Positions 35,647 through 47,262 of a stretch of 64,000 nt of DNA are shown one piece after another. Each line of letters opens with the position of its first letter. Positions within the stretch are counted from its first letter, which is position 1. The translations under genes were made by a program, and so were the position numbers. Under the pieces are notes generated by a model that was not told the origin of the DNA, did no database searches, and saw only the letters and a program-made list of their open reading frames with translations. This DNA comes from Gnetum montanum (Eukaryota; Streptophyta; Gnetopsida; Gnetales; Gnetaceae), in assembly GCA_015680685.1 (NCBI GenBank), contig MNCI01022611.1, positions 1,414,903 through 1,478,902 of the forward strand, in the 5' to 3' direction.

Positions 35647-35685
35647 GCGATATTGCATACTACGATATCGCGTACACAATATCAC
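35647..35685. repeat. GATATCGC palindrome array, 3' LTR
   Basis: GCGATATTGC at 35,647, ACGATATCGC at 35,662 and ACAATATCAC at 35,676, spaced 15 and 14 bp. The other LTR has four copies. Confidence 0.85.
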
Positions 35686-35709
35686 GGTCGCCCAAAATGC
35701 AACTCATCA

Positions 35710-35722
35710 TACCCCCATGACT
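35710..35722 (-). other. polypurine tract of element A
   Basis: The minus strand reads TCATGGGGGTA immediately before the 3' LTR. Confidence 0.75.
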
Positions 35723-35875
35723 GAATGAAAACTCTTCCTCAAGTTACAATTATTACACAGTGGATAGGTATGGGATTATTGGATGGTGAAAATGGAACTA
35801 CACCATAGTGTGAAATGAAAACAAAACAAAATGAAGAAAAACACAAAATTTTCTACATTTACAAAAATGGATGGA

Positions 35876-38663
35876 ACTCATGTAGTTCCAGGTGGCAGTG
35901 GCTCCTCCATTGGTGCCTTCCCTTTGTCGTGTGCTCCAGGTTTTGAGGCTTGATGATGCTGAAGTATGGCCTGGAGCTTCCCCTCTTTGGTTTGAAGGTC
36001 TTGTGCCATCCATGCTAATGTTCCAATGTTTGACAGAGTCGACACTTTCCATAGATAGGGTAGTTGTGGAAACATCAGGTTGGCCTTGACATACCAAGCT
36101 GCAAACACCTATCGTTCCTCCTCATAGGCTCTAGCTTTATCCTTGTACTCATGAAAGTTTGCTAGCTGTCGAGCCAAGTCAGTTGCAACATTTTTTTGTC
36201 CTTGGTAGCTGGCTTTTACCACCTCAAGTTTAGAATTTGCAACATCCAGTTTCTCCATCAGCTTCTTACGCTTTGCAAATTCTGCTTCGTATTTGATGTG
36301 GGTGCTTGCTACTTGCTGCTCGAGCTCTGACCTTAGGCATCATACTATCAACATGGCAAGATTGGCATATCTTAGATTTGCCAACTCCATGTACTCTATC
36401 AAGTCTTGAATTTGTAGGTCCCGATTTTTAACTTCCGCTTGGTGGGAGAGAGCATATGTGTCCAATATGGACCGCCAGTTAGTATGTTGAGCATTGATAG
36501 TATTGATTTGGGCCTTGGCCATATGTATCTCCTTTTCAAGGATTTTTTTATACATCCCCACCTAATCGTGGAAGTGCTCTTTTAGTTTTTCATGTCGTTT
36601 AGCCTCATTCTACCACACGCTTATCTCAATCACTGACTTTTGATGAATGGTGCATACCTCCTTCGTCGAGAGGGTTCAATTTTCTCTGGCTAACCGGCTT
36701 ACGTCTCGGTTGACCTGGATGAATTGTTCTCATAATTGATGAAATTGTTCATTAAGAACATTCTTTTGCTTTTCTACAGTGGTCAACCAAAGGTTGTTTG
36801 CAACTAGATGCTTGTTTTCTTCCTATAAGGCTTTGAGTGCCTTAAGATGCACATGGGTTTGCGCTTGTGCTGCAGAGGCATCCCAAATAGCCTTCTCCTT
36901 TTCATCCACCACCCTTTTATTCTCTGTGATTAACTTTGTTAGTTTCTCAGTTCTAAAGTTATCTAGCTGGTCTATGGGAACAAATTGCAGTCCTGATGTG
37001 TTGCTTGTAAGGCCACAAGCTGCTCTTGTAGTTTCTACACTTCAGCTTCAGCATGCTTGGCCCTTACTTTTGTTAAGACCAGCTTCCCCTTGGTGGAAAT
37101 GAGGTCTGATTGAATTGCCATAACATCCTGAGGGATGTTGAACAAGGACATCATTACTTGCCCTATTTGAAGTAATCGATCAAGCACATCCTCATGTTCC
37201 ATAGGAGTCATTGAGGTTCTGGCCAAAGTTTTAGCATCCCGTGCTCCTATGAGATCTGTTGGTGGCACAACAGGTACATTGAAGGATTCTTTGATGTGGT
37301 TAGTGACCACTTCTGTAGCTCCCATGGAATTTTGGTGTTGCATGACCACCACAATGGCCCCTTCACTAGTCTCTAACTGCACTTGGAAAGATGCCATGTT
37401 TCCTAAGATCTGTTGTGACCATTTACTTTCCCCTCCTCCTGTGTGAATGGATACTTCCCCCCTTGTACGATCCAATGAAACTGTAGGCTGAAGGACATCA
37501 CTGATGATGCGGAAGAGGTTCACATCATCATGACTTCTTGAACTGACTGTCTCAACGATGGTCCTAAGATGGATCATCGATGGTTTGTAGTCTTGCAGCG
37601 GTGGCAGCTGATCCTGGCCTATGCTAGGCCTTGCTTCTTATTGTTGGCTGGGACCTGTGGTTGGAGGTTGACTGGGTCCTACAAGTTGAGTTGTAGTTGG
37701 CTCAGCCATATGTTCTTCTTCTTGTTCTAGTCTCAGCTCTTTGCCAATGCTTTTCCTTGGAGCTGGCACCTTTAGCAATTCAGCATATGAAGCAGTTTGG
37801 GATTTTCAGAGGACATTGTTGGTGTACCCCCGAATACTAGCACGTTGGCACAACTTTCTGATAAGACAAGGAAAAGGCAACACCATCTTCCCTATCTTCC
37901 GTTCCTCAAACCGCCTCAAGATCTCCGTTAAATATAGATGGGACAGGTTAGCATTAACCTTTCCCATCAACACTGCACATCCTATAGCCACATACATTGA
38001 TATTCTTTTCAAGCCCTTTGTGGGAAAGAGGTGATATGTTCCAATTTTAAAATAGATCCTATCTTCCATCGTCAACTCACTAAATTTTTTAGCTCTAGTA
38101 CAAGCCTTCTCCAACCAATCCTTTCGCACATCAGGGTTTGAACAGGTGGATAATTGAGCAACTTTGGGCCTTGTATTCGGGAGGTTTAACACTTTCAAAA
38201 TGGCCTACACTTAGAAGTCAACTGTCACACCACAAATATTGACAGTTGTGCCTTGCTCCCAATTGTGCAAAAATTGGTACGTCTCTCCTAGGTACCAGGC
38301 ACTGCTTTCAGAGAGGATAGGCTAGAAGGGAGACCTTGTGAGGTGATCCCTAATAGCCTCAGGAGTGAACTTTTTGAAAGATTCCAAGTTCAATTCCACA
38401 ATCACCGCAGCGAATGTGGACTTCTCATGGATGGCCTGAACACAATCTTGGGGCAACGTGAGCTATTGTCCCTGTTTAGGTGTTACAACAGTTCCTCCTT
38501 CTGCCTACCCAGACTGTCTAGTAGGAGGTTCTTCTTAATGAATGTTGAATGATTGCTTCTCCTATTCGTCATGTTGTCTGGAAGGACCTTGTCTTCCACC
38601 TCTCTGAGATCGTTTTCTCCCACCTTGAGTAGGACCTTCCTGCTGTCCTCGTTTTAGGGCCAT
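35876..38663 (-). pseudogene. element A second ORF: plant transposon-type domain plus coiled coil
   Basis: Starts at an ATG at 38,663 (MALKRGQQEGPTQGGRKRSQ, a basic N-terminus). One frame is followed to 37,035 through several stops, then a shifted frame to a stop at 35,876; about 925 residues in all. Residues near 38,100-37,820 (FSELTMEDRIYFKIGTYHLF, then ILRRFEERKIGKMVLPFPCL and IRKLCQRASI) resemble the 'putative plant transposon protein' domain often found beside Athila/Ogre elements. There the pattern is a W..F....L.PT segment followed by an lPFPsLI..Lcr.agv block. The rest is helical (VLTKVRAKHAEAEV; HMAKAQINTINAQH), probably a coiled coil, with a Pro-rich end (EEPLPPGTT). Several stops lie at likely Gln codons. 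Function unknown. A promoter-like block lies 480 bp upstream. Confidence 0.65.
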
Positions 38664-39142
38664 CTACAATCACATGGGGTCAAACATTAGTAAGGTTGTT
38701 TTTTATCATTTAAGTTATACCTTACTACTTGCATTTAAATAATGATATTATTTTATCTCCATGTGATCTTGCCTAAAAGATTGTAATAATGGGTCCCTTT
38801 TACTTAGGTGGTTTTTTCAATTTTAATTTCCTGATATACCTAAGGATTAAATGATTTCTAGGCATAATTACTCTAAGTGTTATAGCTAATTACCCTGGAT
38901 GATGTCCTTTGGATGATGATAAATTTCAAAAAAGTTAGGTTCTTTTCAGCATGTGCCCCTTCCCCACAACTAAGCTGAACACTCTGGGTTCAAGCAGGTT
39001 CAAATGGAATAGCAATCGAAGTCCCAGTGAGCGAGATATAGTGAGAAAAGAAAGGGTCACTCAATTGCAAGTCGTAGAAAGAAAATTCAAAAACTCTCCT
39101 GCGTGAATGGAAAAAATGATGCTAAGTGTTGTAGGGGGTTCA

Positions 39143-39154
39143 CCTATTTATAGG
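39143..39154 (-). promoter_or_regulatory. internal TATA box upstream of second ORF
   Basis: The minus strand reads CCTATAAATAGG, 480-490 bp upstream of the ORF start at 38,663 and facing it. The word CTATAAATA is shared with the LTR promoters, and the GATATCGC array lies immediately upstream as in the LTR. Confidence 0.6.
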
Positions 39155-39165
39155 TTTTTGGAGAC

Positions 39166-39221
39166 ACGATATCGCGTATGATACATCGTGTACGCGATAT
39201 CACATTGGGATGTGATATCTC
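39166..39221. repeat. internal GATATCGC palindrome array
   Basis: ACGATATCGC at 39,166, a degraded GATACATCGT at about 39,180, GCGATATCAC at 39,194 and GTGATATCTC at 39,212: spacing 14, 14 and 18 bp. The LTR array has 14, 19, 14. It is not part of an LTR but lies inside element A. Confidence 0.8.
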
Positions 39222-39229
39222 ATCCCTAG

Positions 39230-40920
39230 TGATGTGAGGCACAATAAAAAGACCTAATTTTGAAGGGATTTTCTTGAAATAAATGTTGTAACATAGGAAA
39301 TTGGGCTATTGTTAAGGAGTTCTTGGGTAATTAGATGGTTTTGAAGGCATAAATAATGATGACAGTGTGGATTGTATCAATGAAACCTTGGGTGGTAAGA
39401 AAAAGGGATATATAATGGTACATTAGAACGTTGAAATTGAGAGGGGTAATAGTAGGGAAAGAGAATTATGAAAAATAAGTTGAGGGTAAGAGATGGTAGG
39501 TGTGAGCTATGTCATAAGTGAATTCTACAAAAGATTACACAAGTGGGTCCTCCCCAAAGTAGGTTCCAACCTATAATGCCCTTGTGTAACTACACTTAAA
39601 GTGTCCGTGGGCACTAGAAGGGTTAAATGTAATCTGCATCGACTCCACAAAACACACACATGTAAATATCACTGGAATGAGATGAAAATTCTATGCTACA
39701 TGGAACATGAGCTACAATTACATGAATAATGAGATGAGAGGAATTATAGAATGGGATCGTAGAGATTGGGACATGAGGTAACTGACCCAGGGCACAGTGA
39801 ATCCTATGTGGAAAGCATGATTACGGTGTCATTAACCCATCGTTCCAAGATCAGGACCAAGTCCATTCCTCTAATTAGTGACATTGCATTGTTTCATCCC
39901 ATGATGAGCAACTATGAGCGTATCATAACAACAAGGCATACGATCATTTGGTGTTTTTTTTCAAGTGAGGAGTGATTTTTGTTTTGTGGCACCTCCTTTG
40001 TTTTTTTTTCTCTTTTTTTTTTCTTTTTCACCTTACTGAATCTAGAGAAGCAGCCAACCTTCAAGCATGGGTACATGTCTTTCCAGTGGGATCCCTTAGC
40101 ATAGCATTAATTTTTGAGTGCCCTTTTGATTACTTTTACTCCCATTTTTCATTAGATCTACAAGGATCTTAGTGTGACCACGGTGCATGATAACACCCAC
40201 AGTCATCACCAAAGAGAATCCACAAGTCTCCTTGATGTCACACCCTAATCATTCCCTCTTGATCCATCCTTCTTCATTCTGGGTACAATGAACACAAAAT
40301 TAATTTTAAGTTTTAAGAATTTCAAGAATATCACTATACCCTCGAACAGAACCTCTTATTTGTAGAATGGATGAGTGGGTGTAATGGGCTCACTATCCAA
40401 ATAATTGATCATTCATGACTTAATAACATAGAACACACCTCAACCAACGATCCACATGAGTGTTTTATTCATAGACAAGATTACTTAAAAAAACGTAAAA
40501 AGACAAAAACACAAAAAGATAAAACAAAAAGTTGAAAATCAAAAAACTAGAAAAAAAAATTGAAAAATTAAAGAAAAATAAAAAGTGGTTATTAATCCTG
40601 CTTATTAGAATGAGGGATATCCCTCATAGCTAAACAGTTGAGGATGGCAAGGATTAATAATTGATGATGGGGATCCTTGCATTTTGGAAGTATTCTGGCT
40701 TGGTCATATTTACCCCATCAGGTTTCACACACTTGATTATAATGAGCATAGTGGGGCAATTTGTACGATGTAGTTCCTAGATAACGAGTTGACCCACTAT
40801 AATGTTTGCGACCGGAAGATGGTATGCAAGGATTGGTTTGTCACTCTCCATAGTTGTGTTCATTGGGCCATATTGTTGTTGGAGTGTGAGTTGGTGGCCT
40901 TGATGAAGTTACATGAGGTG
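39230..40920 (-). other. element A interior without recognisable coding content
   Basis: In an autonomous relative protease and polymerase would follow gag here. Both strands were read and no such motif was found. Poly-T runs at 39,998-40,027 and simple A-rich runs at about 40,480-40,580 were noted. Confidence 0.55.
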
Positions 40921-40925
40921 TTGGG

Positions 40926-42585
40926 TTCTAAGGTAAGGGTGCACGATAGTGTGGGACTTGTGCTAGGTTGGAAGATGTAGTGGCCTTGGAATTGTGTTGT
41001 CCCTTCTTATGGCCATGTTTAAAGAAAGGATGCTTTTGATGTTGAGGAGGCTTTTCATTGCTGTTAGTAGTAGTAGCACAAGTGTCATTCATGGGTTGTT
41101 GTTGTGGTGCAGGCGCCTTAGGAGTAGTTGGTGGTGATGTAGAAGGAGGGAAAGGATGAGAATGTTGAAAGTTAGGAGGAGTATAAGGTGCACAAGGTGG
41201 TGGTTGTGTTGGAGGCATGGGTTGATAGTATTGTGGAGAATAGTAATGTGGTGAGATAGAGTATGTTAGCCAAGTTGCAGAAACAGGATGTTGAACAAGA
41301 TAAGCGTTTGGATTCGGATGATAAGAAGGGTGTCTCCAGTCTAGTGGTGGTCTCCCCCATGACTGGGATTGTTGCCACTGTGATCAAACATAGTATCTTT
41401 GTATGAACTCTGGATGTAACGTATTTCCCCAATGCTCCTGTAAATGTGAAAAGATTGGGCATTGGCCCTTGGGGTGATCGTACAGGCATATGTTGCATTC
41501 ATACATATGATTGGCAGTTGAGCTCTTATTTTCCTTATCCCTTCTTTCCAATTGTTTAATATTTTGTCCTGCTTCTTGGGTTGTTAAAACTCTATCTCCA
41601 ATAATATCAATAAATTCTTGACACTTTTGATACGTCCATTCCAACATATTATTGATCTTTGCCTCAACTGCTTCTAATGATTATTGTATTGGCAAAGATG
41701 ACGTTTCCATCTTGAGATTGGTTGACTTCTCCTTTTTATAATCATGGACCTTTGTTAAATTAATATTTTGGTCCCATTGATGTTTCTCGAAGCTCTCCCA
41801 TCTAGTCAATTCTCCTTCTTCTTTTGCTACCCGCTTAATAAGCTCATGGATTTGATGGGTTCATAGTTTGTCTAGTTGACCTTGGGAATACATCCCTAAG
41901 GTCTCTCTTGTTTCATTATGTAGCCCATCAATGATATGGTACGTTAGCCTTTCCTTGGAAAACCCATGGCCTGGACAGTTGTTTAATAGTGCATAATATC
42001 TTTCTAAGGCCATGTCCAAGGGTTCATGTTGTGCTTGTTTCCATCCTTGGATTTGTTTCCTCAAGGCTGACACTCTTGCGTAGGTTTGATATTTTTTGTT
42101 AAATACTTCTACCATTGTTGACCAGCGTTGTATCGAATTTTGTTTTAATGATCTATACCATAATTTTGCTTAGTCAACGAGTGTCATAGGAAAGAGCTTA
42201 CATTTTTTCACCTATTATCAATGTTATTCCATGTGCAGGCATCGTAGAAGGCTTGTAAATGTTGATGCAGATCTAAGTCATAGCCTCTTGAAAAATTGGG
42301 AAATTTGTTTAGATCGAGCCTGGGTAGATAGCTCTCTTTACGATGTCTACGTGAGATTCGAACAGCCTCTTGTATTTGTGTTAAGCTTGTAGTGGCTAGT
42401 GGGGGTTCATTTTCATCATGTAAGTTATGCTTTTGGGCATTGGGATGACGTTGTTTTCTTTCATGTTTATAGGAAACCCCCACCTCAGGTTGCATACTCC
42501 AATCTTCATTGTCATATAGTTTGTTGGTTCTTCAATGAACTTCCTCACTAAGTGTGGCATTATCATGGTCTTGTAGGAGAGGCAT
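40926..42585 (-). pseudogene. element A gag (Athila-type)
   Basis: Structural protein of the particle. It starts at ATG 42,585 (MPLLQDHDNATLSEEVH), then YLPRLDLNKFPNFSRGYDLD, the P.ldL..FP.FsG.D entry of plant gag. After a frameshift near 42,200, VFNKKYQTYARVSALRKQIQ and LERYYALLNNCPGHGFSKER give the Retrotrans_gag helices. A zinc knuckle CNICLYDHPKGQC (C-x2-C-x3-H-x4-C, about 41,490) follows, as in Athila. A Pro/Gln-rich tail (QPPPCAPYTPPNFQHSHPFP) runs to a stop at 40,926. A few stops and one frameshift make it inactive. Confidence 0.82.
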
Positions 42586-42708
42586 GCTTGTGAAATTTAT
42601 GCGTGAATTTATATGTGACTTTTAATAATTATTTTTTTCTTAAAAGATATATCATTAAGTCCTTATACAGTGACCTTGTATGATATAACTAATCTAGATA
42701 ACTAGCAC

Positions 42709-42729
42709 TGTCCCTGGCAATGGTGCCAA
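42709..42729 (-). other. primer-binding site of element A
   Basis: The minus strand reads TTGGCACCATTGCCAGGGA directly after the LTR. This is a C-to-T-decayed form of TGGCGCCGTTGCCGGGGA, the site used by many Athila-like elements. Confidence 0.85.
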
Positions 42730-43454
42730 TGATGAGTGACAAGGTACCCCTACACTCAACCATACGAACATAAGTGTTACACGTGTGATTTGGTCAAACT
42801 CCACAGATGGAATAGTTGTGGCACCTAGATAGTTAGCCTTAGGTCACAGTTCACTGTCTTCCCACCTGGACTAGTATTAGCTTTGTCACGTATGGTTTAG
42901 TCCAGAGTGAGGTGTATGATGTGGTTCCTAATCTAATGCTACTCCTGAAGGAAATGGAAAGTAATATTATCTAAGTGAAGAGAGAAAGGGTAAGAGAATC
43001 TAAGTAGCCTAAGTGTGATGAGCATCCGTTCCTTGATTATCCGTACACATCTTGGACTTTGTCCACGAGTACCATTGGGATTACCAAGTGCAAATCCTAG
43101 GTACGCTACTGGGTTACCAAGTAGTCACACTTAAATGCTCGTAATCAAGTCGTACTCATTTCGCATTTAACATGAGTTTAAGGATGAGAGAGACTAATTA
43201 GGAAAGTAGTAAATAACAATTAAATAAATAAATAAACAAAGTGAATGCTGTAATGATGAAGTAATCTTGATCTTTATTGCTGGTCATGTGCATGTCCAAG
43301 TACGTCACACTCGAATAAAGGATGCCGTACAATTACATTCACCACACTGTGGGCATACACTGGAAAATATTCTAACTTTGGAGGGATAAAATTGCCAGAG
43401 TCTAGCTACAATCTAAATCTAAAGCTAAACACTGAGAAACAAGGGAGATTTGCC

Positions 43455-43466
43455 TCTTATTTATAG
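43455..43466 (-). promoter_or_regulatory. TATA box of element A 5' LTR
   Basis: The minus strand reads TCTATAAATAAG, followed by GAGGC as in the other LTR. Confidence 0.75.
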
Positions 43467-43481
43467 AATTGGTGGCGGGCT

Positions 43482-43538
43482 GCGATATCGCATATGCGAT
43501 ATCGCAACGAGCATGCAATATCTCATACGCGATATTGC
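43482..43538. repeat. GATATCGC palindrome array, 5' LTR
   Basis: GCGATATCGC at 43,482 and 43,496, GCAATATCTC at 43,515, GCGATATTGC at 43,529 (spacing 14, 19, 14). Each is a perfect or near-perfect 10-bp palindrome, on the U3 side of the TATA box. Confidence 0.88.
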
Positions 43539-43595
43539 TGTCGCCCAAAACGTGACTCATCAAATACCTAATTTTAGAATAGTATAACATTTATC

Positions 43596-45779
43596 ATGGC
43601 CAATAACACCCAATTTAATATGAGTTCATTCTTGTTAGAGCATGTTTTTAACTATAGTTCCAAGTCTTGAGAGATTTAGGCCTATTTTCCCCCAATATAC
43701 TGAAGAAAGATAGAAAGAGAAAAAAGGAGATGGTCCTACTATGAATTTTATTCTATTATATATCATAAATATTATTTTGATTTCTAGATCCTAGAATTTT
43801 TTATGAATATTTTTTATCCACTTTTGTACCAATTTTGTACTGACAAAGTTATCCTAAGGGTGGAACAATTCATCATAGATGAAATTAGGGATCAATGTAA
43901 AGGAGGAGTATTCTTTCATGCCCATTATATAGAAATTATTATTGATGGATTTGAAGGAAGGCCAAGGAAGCTTCCATGATTTGTGGCTCCTTATTTAGCA
44001 ACCTTGGAAGTAGGAAGATAACTACAAAATAGCCCATTGTAGCATGATTATATCTTAGATAAGGTCTTTCCTCTACAAATTGGTTTTTGATATTTTGAGA
44101 ATGCCTGTTATATAATGAATATAGGGGATAAATTTGAGAATGTAGTACATTGAGAAGAAAAAAATGGGCTCTATAATTCTAACAAGGATTTTTGAAAGGT
44201 CCATGATCACCAAGAATGATGTCTTGTATTCTTTAATGAATGATGAATTAGTGAATATGACCAAACAACAAGTGGAGGGCAAGCTTTGATGAACCCTCTT
44301 CATAATTTTGGTAGAAGAATAATGTAAAGGATAGGAATTTTTGGTCAATAGATGGTTTGGAGAGGACAATAATATATTAGCCAAATGGTTTAATAAAGAT
44401 CAATTGAATAAAATAAAGAAAAACTTCTTCTCATGGCAAACTGACAAACTAGATGAAGCCTTAGATTTAGATGCCTTTACCTAGTATACAAAAGTTAAAG
44501 AGTAAAGAAGGAGGTAGCTAGAAATTCTTTCTAATAAAAAGATATTGTAGATAGAAAAAGATAGCCATCTTTAAAAATCATGATTACTGGTACTGGCTCT
44601 TCATCATGAAAGGCATTAAATCTTTTAGATTTTTCTTTAGGATATATCATGAAAGGAGGGCCAAAATCTATGAAAGTTAAAACTACTAAAGGAAGATTAA
44701 TTTTTGAGCATCAGCATCCAAAGAGGTCAAATGTTGAAGAATCAATTATTTTTTACTCAAAAAATGTAGATTCGAAAATAAGAAAAACAAAGATGACCAT
44801 CTCATATCATGAATTAGTAAAAAATTTATCGATAGCCATTGTTGATTACTCAAAAAATACCGACAAGACTATTAAAGATTAGGAACAAGAGATTGAAAGG
44901 CTAAAGAGTCTACATCATTCTATGTAGTTATAGTTTGAAGTATTAAGGAATAAGTAGTTATAGAGTTTGATCTATAAACTCTAAAGATAGAAAATATAGA
45001 GTTACATAGATAATTCGCCAAAAAGGATCAAAGAATTTTAGCAAAAAGTTTGAGACAAGAGGCCAACTTTAAATTTGTTTTAAATGAATTAACGACCATG
45101 AAGTAGCAAGTAGAGGTAGTCTTGGTTGGTATTAGTGACTTGAAAGGAGGAAAAGAAGCTTTTGAACAAGATTTTGCAAATATCATTGACTTTGTAGACT
45201 GGGCTAATGCAAAAATAGAGCAACTATTTGAATTGGTGACTAAATTTTTAGATGATGTAATGAATGATAGTATGCATCAAGTTGGATGAACTTGAAAGGT
45301 AAGAGTAGATCTTGTTGTTACCTTATAAAATATGTAGGAGTGTGAGAAGAATATAACTAAAGCCATCAATACCACAACATTAAAAAATGGCAAGTAGTTA
45401 GAAGAAACATTAGCAAGGTCTTTGTTTACCACTAAAATGAAAGAAGTGGCTAAGGAATTATCACTAGTATACAAGACACGTTACTTCAAAAGATTGGTCC
45501 AATGAGAAGATGAGCATGTCAAGAAATTTATGATAGAAACTCTGATCATAAAAAAGATTTAGAAGCAGTTGGCACATGTAAATTTCATTGAAGTTGTTCT
45601 TAAGTAGGGAGTTAGCACAAGTTCATCATAATAACTATTTTGTAAAATTTTTACATTTGATTCTTTTAGTTATAACTAATTCTTTCATGTTTTGGATATA
45701 TAAAGACATGGCTTTTTTTGTAAAAGAGTGTGGGGGGATCATCTTGAAGATACAAATAAAGAATTTTGTACAATAACAT
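43596..45779 (+). pseudogene. coiled-coil accessory ORF of a gypsy-type element
   Basis: Begins at ATG 43,596 (MANNTQFNMSSFLLEHVFNY), 28 bp after the element A target duplication, and runs through many stops to about 45,779. FIIDEIRDQCKGGVFFHAHY and IIIDGFEGRPRKLP, then FVAPYLATLEV (43,870-44,010), recall an accessory protein I have seen annotated near plant gypsy elements; this is memory, not a search. From 44,640 the protein is helical (FVLNELTTMKQQ-like; QDFANIIDFVDWANAKIEQL), a probable coiled coil. It ends just before the LTR of element G, so it may be the 3' accessory ORF of another copy sharing that LTR. Function unknown. Confidence 0.5.
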
Positions 45780-46546
45780 TTTGAAGTAAGATTTGATTTG
45801 GTTTTTGGTCTCTAATCTTATTTTTGGTTTCCTTTTATCTTTGTGGCTTAGATATTAGTAAAAAATCATAGTGTATCTTACATTCATTTCCTAGAATTTT
45901 TTTAATTGCTTATCATAATTGATTGTTTAGAAATTTTTATCATCATTGACTAACCAGAATGGATTCATTTTTTAGAGTGTTTTCTCATATTAGGAATGGC
46001 TCATTTTAATGTTTAATATTTTATGCAATTATACTATTTTATGTCAAAAATCCATTAAATCTAGTGCTATTTCTATTTTTCTTATGAAATTTCTCTAGGA
46101 AAGATTGGTAGTAAATTTGTAGGATTTTTTGTCAACATTGGATAAAAAAGTAATTATTATAGGTAGCTTTTGATCCATACTGTATATGTTGTTTTGCTTT
46201 GATAAAATTGAGAAATATTTTTGCTTAAAGAATAGAGCTTCTATAAAGCTAAATATTTTTTAAAATTTTGATTAAATAGAATTTTTAAAAAGCTGAATCT
46301 TTGTTTAAAATTGTGATTTGTTGTTAAAACTTTAAGATAGTACATGGCTTGTAGTAAGTATAGGTTTGAAACTAAACTACTCATACAATTGATGAGTCTT
46401 ATTTGAAGGTATCCAAGCCTTAGTGTTACCAAATATGAACAAACACTAAATTTCAAGTTTGAAAGAACCCCTTGCCTAAGTAAATTTGGTTTCCTAACCA
46501 GGGACCATATCATTGGTGATTGGAAGGAAGTTCAAAGTGTTTGCCA
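45780..46546 (+). repeat. probable 5' LTR of element G
   Basis: Inferred from the primer-type sequence right after it and the coding relic before it. The LTR start is not defined and no second copy was found. The right end is taken as TTTGCCA at 46,546. Confidence 0.4.
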
Positions 46547-46557
46547 ATGGTTCTTTT

Positions 46558-46573
46558 TGGTGCTAGAAGGAGG
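46558..46573 (+). other. primer-binding site of element G
   Basis: TGGTGCTAGAAGGAGG in a T-rich context. The identical word follows the LTR of element B at 55,098. The tRNA was not identified. Confidence 0.6.
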
Positions 46574-46599
46574 AAAAAATTAAGGTTTTGTTTTGTCCA

Positions 46600-47260
46600 T
46601 GACTGAATGTATTGAGAAGTCTAAAAAATTTAAAAAAGCTAAGGAATATACTCATTATATGATTGTCTATTCATTTGAAGGAGAGAAGAAAAACCTATAG
46701 CAACTTCAAACTTTATAGATATTGAGTTTGATGAAAAAATTTTAGACATACATTATATCCATAAATCTTCTAAAAGAAAAAGTTCTTCATTAATAACTTT
46801 AAAAGATGATTTATCATGTGATGAAGAATGCAATAATAATGAAGGGTATAATTTAAGGTCCAAAGAAAAAGAAAAAATGACTTCTAGATTGCCAAATAGT
46901 ATTCCTAAACCTACTACTAAGAAAAAGGCTTTTGAATCAAAAGAAAAAGAAAAGAAGAATCAAAAGGACAATAAAGAAGATGAAAACTCATATGGAAATT
47001 CATTGAATACTAAATGATATAGGAGAAATAACTTTTATGGTGAAAATAAATATGATTTAATAGAGGGTCTTAAATTTATCAAAGCTAATAGAAGTGTATT
47101 TCAATTGATGCAAATTGGTAGTTAGTAAAAGAAGGTCCTGGAAATGGTTGAAGAAAAAAAGAAAGGGAATTTGAGGAAAATGTTATTTGTAATGGGGATA
47201 AGCTTAAGCTAAAATAGCCATGTATACTTGATAAAGAAACCCCTCCTTTTCTCATAATAA
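46600..47260 (+). pseudogene. element G gag/linker remnant
   Basis: A Lys/Glu-rich stretch (KKKAFESKEKEKKNQKDNKE) is followed by KYDLIEGLKFIKANRSVFQL. The latter matches the 'f..ve.Lk...a..sv.eLLq' segment that precedes the protease in some plant gypsy polyproteins. No gag capsid helices or zinc knuckle were seen. Confidence 0.45.
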
Positions 47261-47262
47261 TT

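Larger units (their letters stand above)
34895..35709 (-). repeat. element A 3' LTR
   Basis: TG...CA terminated and aligned along its length with 42,730-43,562. It has a TATA box and GATATCGC palindromes near its right (U3) end. Confidence 0.92.
34895..43562 (-). mobile_element. element A: Athila-like LTR retrotransposon lacking pol
   Basis: 8.67 kb on the minus strand with TG...CA LTRs of 833 and 815 bp, a TGGCACCATTGCC primer site and a G-rich polypurine tract. An Athila-type gag is followed by about 2 kb without coding content and a second long ORF. No protease, reverse transcriptase, RNase H or integrase could be found, so the family must be mobilised by a partner. The LTRs differ by roughly one base in ten to twelve by eye, mostly transitions. 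Related LTRs occur at 51,304-52,101. Confidence 0.9.
42730..43562 (-). repeat. element A 5' LTR
   Basis: TG...CA terminated, 833 bp, direct repeat of 34,895-35,709. Confidence 0.92.

Noticed and set aside
37249-37446. Plus-strand frames opposite the second ORF of element A
   Set aside because: Shadows of the longer minus-strand frame, which has better domain support.
39998-40027. Poly-T run as a retrogene poly-A tail
   Set aside because: No retrotransposed gene adjoins it and it lies within element A's non-coding interior.
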